Of a stretch of DNA of 24,436 nucleotides, positions 12,967 through 20,500 are shown piece by piece. The stretch is taken from IMG/VR virus record IMGVR_UViG_3300048037_000295, positions 1 to 24,436 of that record; one strand, 5' to 3'. The notes beneath the pieces are model-generated. The model was not told where the DNA came from. It ran no database searches and saw nothing but the letters and a program-made list of their open reading frames with translations. Numbering within the stretch: the stretch's first letter is position 1; every line of letters begins with the position of its first letter. Both the position numbers and the translations under genes were made by a program. The DNA is from a virus.

Positions 12967-13046
12967 GTAGACGCTAGTCTACATACTGCTAAGTTGCGCT
13001 AGCAGAGGTCGATAGACCCACAGATGCTAATCTGGCGCTAGCTGTT
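12967..13046. repeat. Array of five palindromes with G(A/C)TA centres
   Basis: Five small palindromes stand in a row: GTAGAC-GCTA-GTCTAC (12967-12982), TTGC-GCTA-GCAG (12994-13005), GGTC-GATA-GACC (13007-13018), CAGAT-GCTA-ATCTG (13021-13034) and TGGC-GCTA-GCTG (13033-13046). The second and last contain T-G pairs that would form only in rightward RNA. The second can alternatively pair CTGCTA (12986-12991) with TAGCAG (13000-13005). The array ends about 285 bases before the terminase start. Confidence 0.65.
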
Positions 13047-13174
13047 GTAACATGTATCTAGTAAAAAATATGATGGTAATTCTCTATACAGTATTGGAGG
13101 AGAGTCTTTCCGAGCATGAGCGGGCCTACTATATAAGGTTATTATGATTAAGTTATCTGTATAGTCCTTGGGTA

Positions 13175-13215
13175 CTTAGTTTGCGTTTCTACGTTACTGT
13201 CTCACCAGTCCTAAG
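13175..13215. other. Possible three-way junction in the control region
   Basis: CTTAG (13175-13179) pairs with CTAAG (13211-13215) and encloses CGT-TTCT-ACG (13184-13193) and ACTG-TCTCAC-CAGT (13196-13209). The layout can be drawn on either strand. On the minus strand the first arm is again ACTG/CAGT, as in the element at 5801-5854. The stems are short, so this is tentative. Confidence 0.35.
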
Positions 13216-13267
13216 CTTTCTGCCTCCCGATGGCACCTTTACCTGTAACTAAATTCCTTCTTAATGT

Positions 13268-13296
13268 TTGTAATTATTCTTAATATAACATATAAT
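13268..13296 (+). promoter_or_regulatory. Sigma70-type promoter for the late rightward genes
   Basis: TTGTAA (13268-13273) and a perfect TATAAT (13291-13296) are separated by 17 bases. The predicted start, near 13303, gives a leader of about 29 bases with AAAGGA about 8 bases before the terminase ATG. The flanking sequence is very AT-rich, as expected of a strong promoter. Confidence 0.7.
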
Positions 13297-13331
13297 AAAA
13301 TCTATACAAGTATCTACAAAGGATTAGATTA

Positions 13332-15239
13332 ATGAGCGGTAAAGTTTGCCAGGCCATAGGATGTAGGAAGTGGTTGAAAGGAAGACAAAGGAAGTTTTGT
13401 TCAGAACAATGTAATAAAAGAACCTGGGCTCAAAAGCAAAGAGACGGCCATGACGTACCTGTTAAGCCAGTTAATCAAGAATTTAAATCAGATAGCGGGG
13501 ATTACGCTTCAGTACGGAGGGGTAGGTACTATGAAGACTTTAAAATGTACTGGGCAGAGTCTCTAGCTAGTGGAGAAGTAACCAATTTAGACGTAGCAGA
13601 CCAGCTTGGCACCACCCAGGCTACAGTTTCTCGCATGCTCGCTGCCTACCGTATAGATAAAAGTAATGAAATTAAAGCAGAAGGTTGGCAAAGAGACGAG
13701 TCAGTTGATGATTTATTAGAAAATTTTTCTCGCTTCCGCAATAAATACTTTGCTACAGAAACGGGGGAAAAGTATGAGACTGCAGACTTTCATACTAACT
13801 GGATAGAAAAGATTGAGAACTCAATTGAACATGGTAGAGAGCTATTAATACTATCACCACCCCGACATGGGAAGACTGAACTCTTAATACACTTTGCTGT
13901 GTTTCAGATTATGAAAAATCCTAACATAAGAATTATGTGGGTAGGTGGAAACGAAGATATAGCTAAGAATGCAGTGTCATCTGTACTAGACCATCTTGAT
14001 GAGAATGAAAGATTACAAGAAGACTTCTGTGCTCCTGGAAAAAACTTTAAACCTGATAATAGGTCAGGTAAAAACTGGTCACAGAATCAATTTACTATAG
14101 GTACTAGAACAGTACCAGGTATTAAATCTCCAACAATGGTTGCAGTAGGTAAGGGAGGAAAGATTCTTTCTCGTGACTGTGACTTAATTATTGCTGATGA
14201 CATTGAAGACCATCAAACAACAATGCAACCTGGTGCAAGAGAGAACACTAGACAATGGTGGACTACTACTTTGTCCTCAAGGAAAGAGGAACATACTGCT
14301 GTAGTAGTTATAGGTTCAAGACAACACTCTGATGACTTATATCATCACTTGTTAGGTAATGAAAGTTTTGATTCAATAGTTGAAACAGCACATGATATGG
14401 CATGTCAGATACCAGACCACTTTACAGAAGAACATTATGACTGCATGTTATGGCCAGGTAAAAGAACTTACAAATGGTTAATGTCTCGTATGCATGCAGC
14501 AGAGACAACAGGTGGTAGAAAAATTTATGAAATGGTTTATTACAACCAAGCATATGTAGAAGGTACACAAATATTTACTATGGATATGATTGATGGTTGT
14601 ATGCGTGATGATTTAATTATTGGGCAGATACCAGGTAGCTTACATTTAGTTGCTGGACTTGACCCTGCTTCTTCGGGATATCAAGCTGCTGTACTATGGG
14701 GAATAAACTCCTATAAAGGTGAATTATTTCTTATTGATATAGAAAACAGACAAGGTGGGGGAGTGAAACATGCTTTACAAATTATGTCTGATTGGTATAA
14801 CAAATATGATTTACAACATTGGGTTATTGAAGAAAATGGTTTCCAGACTGCTATTAGACAAGATGATAAAATTAAAGAATTTGTTTTAAGAGCAGGTATA
14901 ACTATGCAAGGCCATGTTACTGGAAAAAATAAACATGACCCTATGTATGGTGTAGGTTCAATGGCTGGTTTATTTGAAAATAATAAAATACATTTACCTA
15001 TTGGAGATTCAGCTAGTTCATCTAAAGTACAAGCTTATAGACAACAGTTATTATATTTTGATGGAAAACCTGTTAGTAATAGAAACAAAGAAAAGACAGA
15101 TATTGTAATGGCAGGGTGGTTTCCAATGAAAGTATTTAGAAGAATGAATAAAGAACAGTTAGCTAGTATGGGATTAGATTATACTGCAAGTTACACAGAA
15201 TTTGGATTTACCGACTATAATGAGGCACCATGGGAATAG
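13332..15239 (+). CDS. terL: Large terminase subunit with N-terminal zinc ribbon and HTH
   Basis: This 635-residue packaging motor is recognised by Walker A SPPRHGKT (175-182), Walker B DLIIADD (284-290) followed by E292, the coupling motif GSR (328-330), and an RNase H-like nuclease domain with GLDPA (D444) and later acidic residues (VIEENG; KTDIVMAGW). It pumps DNA into the prohead and cuts it. Before the ATPase are two additions: a four-cysteine ribbon (C6, C11, C23, C27) and a helix-turn-helix (about 84-108, NLDVADQLGTTQATVSRMLA). The HTH resembles the DNA-recognition domains of small terminases. No separate small terminase gene is visible next to it. Its stop overlaps the portal start by 10 bases. 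Confidence 0.9.
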   Translation: MSGKVCQAIGCRKWLKGRQRKFCSEQCNKRTWAQKQRDGHDVPVKPVNQEFKSDSGDYASVRRGRYYEDFKMYWAESLASGEVTNLDVADQLGTTQATVSRMLAAYRIDKSNEIKAEGWQRDESVDDLLENFSRFRNKYFATETGEKYETADFHTNWIEKIENSIEHGRELLILSPPRHGKTELLIHFAVFQIMKNPNIRIMWVGGNEDIAKNAVSSVLDHLDENERLQEDFCAPGKNFKPDNRSGKNWSQNQFTIGTRTVPGIKSPTMVAVGKGGKILSRDCDLIIADDIEDHQTTMQPGARENTRQWWTTTLSSRKEEHTAVVVIGSRQHSDDLYHHLLGNESFDSIVETAHDMACQIPDHFTEEHYDCMLWPGKRTYKWLMSRMHAAETTGGRKIYEMVYYNQAYVEGTQIFTMDMIDGCMRDDLIIGQIPGSLHLVAGLDPASSGYQAAVLWGINSYKGELFLIDIENRQGGGVKHALQIMSDWYNKYDLQHWVIEENGFQTAIRQDDKIKEFVLRAGITMQGHVTGKNKHDPMYGVGSMAGLFENNKIHLPIGDSASSSKVQAYRQQLLYFDGKPVSNRNKEKTDIVMAGWFPMKVFRRMNKEQLASMGLDYTASYTEFGFTDYNEAPWE

Positions 15240-17026
15240 AAAATACGAATATTAAAAATTATCAAGAAATTGTAGATAATGCAACAATACTAGTAACAGG
15301 TAAACCTAGTAAACATAGACAAGTACAGAAAGCTAGAATCAAAGCAATTCTTAATGGTGGTGCTGAAGGTATGAAAGCATTACTAGGAAACAAAATGGAA
15401 ACATCAGATATTGATTTGTTACCTGCACCTAATATGCTTCAATCAGGTATTGACCGACTTGCACAAAAAATATCAGGAATACCTCAAGTTAGAATAGATA
15501 TATTAAATCATAATACTTCTGATAGAGCTAAAAGAAGAGCTGAGAAATTAGAGAGAATTGTAACTTCTTATGATGAAAAACAAAATTTAAATTTACAGTT
15601 AAATCAGGCAGCTAGATGGTTGCCAGGTTACGGTTATTGTGCGTGGGTAATAACGACAAGAGTAGATAAAAATGGTTATATTTATCCCACTGCCGAACTC
15701 CGTGACCCTTATGATACTTTCCCTGGGAACTTTGGTCCTAACCAAGAACCTAGAGAATTAGCTGTATTAAGAAGAATACCTAGATATAAACTTGCACAGT
15801 TGTATCCTGAGTTTGCTAAAGAGATTCTAAATCCTGCAGAGGAAGAACAACAAGAAGCTGCTTTTGGAAAAAATGCTGTTGGTACTCAATATGAAAATGA
15901 TAAAGAAAATAACTGGGAAGATAACAGTGGCCAAGGTGTAAGAATAATTGAATACTATGACCAAGGCGGTACTTATGTTGTATTTCCTGAAAAGAGAATG
16001 ATACTTGATTTTGTACCTAACTATTTAAGTACTCCACCTTTTGTATTTGCTAAAAGAACTTCTTTTGATGAATTAAAAGGCCAGTATGACCATGTAATAG
16101 GATTAATGGGAATGATGGCTAAGATAAATATTATGTCAGCCATTGCTATGGAAGACTCTGTATTTACAGAAACAAATATTTCTGGTGAATTAGAATCAGG
16201 CCAATATAGAAAAGGTAGATTTGCAATTAACTATCTTGCTCCTGGAACACAAGTTTCTAAACCACAAAATAATATTCCTTATCAATTGTTTCAACAAGTA
16301 GATAGATTAGAAAGACAATTAAGACTAGTAGGTGGTTATCCAGTTACTGATGATGCACAGTCACCTAACTCTTTTGTTACTGGTGCTGGGTTACAAGAAC
16401 TTAATGGAACTATGTCATTAATGATTAATGAATATAGAGAAATTATTAGACATGCTTTAGAATCTATGGATGAAAAAAGATTAGAACTAGATACTTTGTT
16501 ATCTGCACAATTTGAAGAGTTAAGAAAAAAACCAATACAAGGTTATTATGCTGGAACTGCTTTCTCAGAGAACTATGCTCCTATAGCAGATATTGGTGGA
16601 GATTTCAGAACTAGAAGAGTTTATGGAGTAATGGCTGGTTTTGATGAACCACAGAAAATTGTAACTGGTTTGCAATTACTTCAAGCAGGTGTTATAGACG
16701 TAGAAACACTACAAGACAATATTGATGGCCTTGATAATATAGCTAAGGTACAAGAACGTATTAGAAAAAATAAAGCTGAAAATGTTTTATTTGAATCTGT
16801 ACTTGCTAGAAGTGCTCAAGGAGACCCACAGGCTACAATGGCAGTTATTGCTATTTATGAATACCCTGGTGAAATGACTGATATATTAAAATTATTTTAT
16901 ACTCCACAAGAGCCACAAATGAGTCCTGAAGAGGAAGCGTACATACAACAACAAATGGCTCAACAACAACAAATGATGGGGCCAGGAGCTCCTCCAAGTG
17001 TTGCAGGTGCATTAGGTGGTGTATAG
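15230..17026 (+). CDS. Portal protein
   Basis: This 598-residue protein directly follows the terminase and overlaps it by 10 bases, the usual portal position. The sequence fits a portal: an N-terminal helical region, a mixed alpha/beta core (LRDPYDTFPGNFGP; DFVPNYLSTPPFVFAKR), long helices in the second half (LMINEYREIIRHALESMDEKRLELDTLLSA), and a glutamine/proline-rich flexible C-terminus (YIQQQMAQQQQMMGPGAPP). Portals form the dodecameric ring through which DNA enters and leaves the head. Assignment rests on position, length and general pattern rather than on a catalytic motif. Confidence 0.75.
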   Translation: MGIENTNIKNYQEIVDNATILVTGKPSKHRQVQKARIKAILNGGAEGMKALLGNKMETSDIDLLPAPNMLQSGIDRLAQKISGIPQVRIDILNHNTSDRAKRRAEKLERIVTSYDEKQNLNLQLNQAARWLPGYGYCAWVITTRVDKNGYIYPTAELRDPYDTFPGNFGPNQEPRELAVLRRIPRYKLAQLYPEFAKEILNPAEEEQQEAAFGKNAVGTQYENDKENNWEDNSGQGVRIIEYYDQGGTYVVFPEKRMILDFVPNYLSTPPFVFAKRTSFDELKGQYDHVIGLMGMMAKINIMSAIAMEDSVFTETNISGELESGQYRKGRFAINYLAPGTQVSKPQNNIPYQLFQQVDRLERQLRLVGGYPVTDDAQSPNSFVTGAGLQELNGTMSLMINEYREIIRHALESMDEKRLELDTLLSAQFEELRKKPIQGYYAGTAFSENYAPIADIGGDFRTRRVYGVMAGFDEPQKIVTGLQLLQAGVIDVETLQDNIDGLDNIAKVQERIRKNKAENVLFESVLARSAQGDPQATMAVIAIYEYPGEMTDILKLFYTPQEPQMSPEEEAYIQQQMAQQQQMMGPGAPPSVAGALGGV

Positions 17027-17187
17027 TGGAAGAATCAGATAATATGTTTTGGGATATTATTGATAATGAATTTGGAGAAGGACCTTACGGTGATGATTTT
17101 TTTCCTACATTACCTAATTTTACAATTTTAAAACCTGCACCAAATATAATAATAATGATTACGGAGGAATATTATGGCCAAGAGTAG
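17026..17187 (+). CDS. 53-residue acidic protein of unknown function
   Basis: A GTG overlapping the portal stop (TAGTG) opens a frame of 53 codons filling the gap to the next gene and overlapping it by 14 bases. The product is acidic and aromatic (NMFWDIIDNEFGEGPYGDDF, then FPTLPNFTILKPAPN). AGGTGG lies upstream. Without this ORF there would be a 147-base gap in an otherwise gapless operon. GTG start and short length keep confidence moderate. Confidence 0.5.
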   Translation: MEESDNMFWDIIDNEFGEGPYGDDFFPTLPNFTILKPAPNIIIMITEEYYGQE

Positions 17188-17581
17188 AAGAGGTGGTTAC
17201 AGAAGACCTACTCCTAATAGCAAAAATGCAGTTAGTGGTCCAGGTGCTTTAAGTCAAAGAACTGATGGAACACAACCTATTATGCGTGGACAAGACATGC
17301 CTTATGGAGAAAGTCAAGCATATCAAAATTTACAACAATCTGCACCTATGGGAGATTCAGGTGGAGCTAATATGGGAGTTCCTCAAGAGTCTGTTCAAGC
17401 ACCAGATGTTTTTGCACCCACAGAAATACCAGGAGAACCAATTACAGCAGGAGTACCAGTCGGAGATGGAATGGGACCACAAAGACAAATTGCTGAAGAT
17501 GTAGATATATTATTATCTGCAATGTATTCAGTTAATCCTCATCCTGTAATAGCGGATTTAATAAATAACAGAAGTCAATAA
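17174..17581 (+). CDS. Small RG/G/P-rich protein between portal and large virion protein
   Basis: This is a 135-residue low-complexity protein. It begins MAKSRRGGYRRPTPNSKNAV, then SGPGALSQRTDGTQP and MPYGESQAYQNLQQSAPMG, with glycine, proline and glutamine dominant until a short folded end (AEDVDILLSAMYSVNPHPVI). This pattern, with RRGGYR at the start and a GPGALSxRTDG block, resembles small proteins next to the portal in actinobacteriophages and marine phages as I recall them. A GGAGGA site precedes the ATG. The role is unknown; a head or scaffold-associated factor is possible. Confidence 0.7.
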   Translation: MAKSRRGGYRRPTPNSKNAVSGPGALSQRTDGTQPIMRGQDMPYGESQAYQNLQQSAPMGDSGGANMGVPQESVQAPDVFAPTEIPGEPITAGVPVGDGMGPQRQIAEDVDILLSAMYSVNPHPVIADLINNRSQ

Positions 17582-20500
17582 ATGTGGATTGACCCAATAC
17601 AGGAATCTGAATTTCATAAAGTCGTTGCAATTGACAAACAAAGATTCAAACAAGCACAAGAAATAGTAAAAGCAAATCCCTTAATAACTGATTTAACTAT
17701 TGCTCATACACAACAGAATCCTATTTTATCAAAGAGTATAGTTACAACTTTAGCTATGATGAATGTTCCACCTGATGACCCTTCTGTTCAAACATTAGTA
17801 GATGAAGCTCAAGCTAATTGGGTTGTACAAGAAACTGAAAAATGGCAAGAGATTAATGAAAAGTATAGAGATGATAAAGTAACAGATGATATGCACCTTA
17901 GCATTGTTGATATTCTTACTGGTGGATATGCACCTGGAGGTAGAACTCCTAAAGAAGTAGGAGGTTGGTCACCAGCTATATGGCTTATTGGAACACTAGA
18001 TGCAATTAGAGAAACTTGGAATAAATGGAATCCATTACCAACTTCTGATGTATTGCAATTTGGTGGTGGAGGTGTTCCCTATAGAGCACAAGGTCGTATA
18101 TGGAGATATTATCAAGACCTTAATAGATATGATGAATTATTAGAAAAAGGATACTCTCCTAAACAAGCTCAAGCTAATATAGCTTCTTTAGTAAATATAT
18201 CTGAAGTACCTAATTTAGGTAGAGATATGGGAGCTGGAGAATTTGAACAGAATTTAGATTTCTTACAAGAAGCAATTAAATTTTCAGGAGAAAGTTATAT
18301 TTGGGCAGCAGCTAAAAAAGTATTTAAAGGTGAAGCTGTCAATATGGATAGAAGTAAAAAATTCTTTTTTGAATCTGTACATCATGATAAAGACCCTAAG
18401 TATCATGAATTATTACAAAAAATGAATGGAGATGAAGAGAAAGCTAAACAGTTATATTATTTACAAATTGGTACCCCAATTAAAAAATTAGATGGAAATG
18501 GTGAAATAAATTATTTAAGTATTGAAAATCCAAATAAAATTCAAATCTTTGCTGATAGAAGAACTAATTACAATGATATGAATGTTACTGAATATGCTGC
18601 AAGAGAACAAATGAAAGATGCTCAGTTAACAGATTATTCTTGGGGAAGATATGAGACTGGACAATTGTTTACACCTGGAGATACACCATACAAAGTAATG
18701 TCTGGTTTACTAGACTTTGCATCTGCTTTGCCAGCAGAGTATGCAACAGGTGGTTTATTAAATCTTTATAAAATCAAAGCTGCTTCTAAAAGTGTTAATG
18801 TAGTTAATCAGGCAAAAAAAGTAATAGATAAAACTGGAGATATCAGATGGCTTGATACTAAATTAGAAGCTAAAGAATTAACTGAGTTAATTAATGTAGC
18901 TAAAGATAGGACTACTAAAGCAGGTAAGCAAGCTTTTGATAAATTAACTAAAAGAGAAAAAGCATTTATTACTGATAAAGCAGAAGCTTCAGCTTGGGCT
19001 CTCAATATGGCTAAAGCTGATAAATACAATGGAGTAAATCCACTCATACAAAAAGTATTAAAATCTCAAAGAACTTTAAAAAGAAAACATGGAATGTTTA
19101 ATGGAAGATTACAAGGTGTATTCTCTTCAACAGCTGATAGATTAATAAATACTCCTGAAGCAAGAATACTAATAAAACATTTTGCAGATTCTAGGTCAGC
19201 TGATTTAATGTCAGACCCTACATTAAGAAATTGGATTAACAATGATGATTATTGGGAATGGGTAGGAAGACAAACCGATGAAGGAATAATTTCAGATTCA
19301 TTAAAAAGTATGATGCATGATGGTTTTACTTATAAGAAATTATCACCAAAAGGTACAGTTATAAGCGAAGAACTATTGACAATACCAGGATTACCTAAAG
19401 GTTTTTCATATTTAACTAACAAAGCAGTACGTGCAGTAACAGGCAATCAAGATTTTGCAATGAGAAGTCTTGGAGGTGTGTTAGGAAAAAATATTAGAAC
19501 TCCATATCAAGTTTCAAGAAACACTTTAAGACTATTAACACATAAAACTACTAGACAAAACGCTGTAAGAAATGCTACAAAGAAAGTAGAAGGGTTAGTT
19601 GATGGCCAAGCAGATAGTTGGGATATATTAAAAGAAATATATAAATCGGGAATTAATCCAAATAAAATATCATTTAAAAAATATCTAGGTTTTAGTGCTA
19701 ATTTTAGTGATGGAATATCTCCAAGGATGAAAGCTTTGATGTCTGAGTTACCTGGAAGCTCTATGAATTTAAGTAATCCAAGAATTGCAGCTAGACAATT
19801 AGTTAATCATATGAAAGTTAATAAATATACTGCTGATGAATTTGAAACAACTTATAGGTTATTTCAAACATCATTAGAAGGTGGATATCAAAAACAAGTT
19901 CAATTTACTATGGATTTAATGGAAAATGATTACAACAGAATTAAAAGAAGTCTTCAAGAAAAGAAAGCTGCAGGTTTAATAAATGATTCACAAGCTAGAG
20001 GTCATGAAGTTATTGCTGCTCATATTAAAAAAGTAACAGCTGAATGGAATAAAAAAGAAAGAGCTTACTGGAAAAGCAATGGTGTAGATACTAATGGTGT
20101 ATCAAATAACATTCATTCACCTGGTGGAAATACTCCTGAACAAACATTTAAGCTTCTTATTGATGGAGATGAAATAGAAATTGTTGTACCACACGCACAT
20201 GTATTAGCAGAGATGAGTGAAAACGTTATGCCATTTATTAATCAAGATATGGTAGATAGAGTTAATAGCAAATTGTTTTATCATGTAGATGTTGATGATA
20301 TTGGTGCTTGGGAAGTTACAGGTGCTGCTAAACAAAATCTTAAAAACTTTTTTGGTAATTGGAAAGCTGATGGATTAAAAGTTGCTAAATCAGAATATCC
20401 AGGTTGGATACCTACTAACAATACAATGGATGATGCAATGACTAAACTATTAGATTTTTACACAAGAAAAGTTTTTAAACCAATTGTGTTAATGAGACCA

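Larger units (their letters stand above)
12824..13331. promoter_or_regulatory. Divergent control region between the leftward and rightward blocks
   Basis: This 508-base gap has no plausible ORF. From left to right it holds a G(A/C)TA-centred hairpin (12861-12878), an 8-bp inverted repeat AACTTAGA/TCTAAGTT (12901-12945), an array of five G(A/C)TA palindromes (12967-13046), an 8-bp inverted repeat CTATACAG/CTGTATAG (13084 and 13157), a possible three-way junction (13175-13215), a TGCC/GGCA hairpin (13221-13235) and a rightward promoter. Possible minus-strand promoters (TTGTAG-16-TATTAT at 13319-13292; TTGTAT-16-TATATT at 13309-13282) overlap the rightward one. It could also hold an origin or packaging site. 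Confidence 0.6.

Noticed and set aside
12967-13046. CRISPR array
   Set aside because: The arms of each palindrome differ and only the 4-base centre is constant; there are no identical repeats or uniform spacers and no cas genes.
13282-13319. Confident leftward promoter overlapping the late promoter
   Set aside because: Two TTGTAx/TATxxT pairs exist, but the region is so AT-rich that such matches are expected by chance; noted only as possible.
18808-19047. Minus-strand ORF inside the 1935-residue gene
   Set aside because: It lies wholly within a long, well-formed plus-strand gene and has no start signal.
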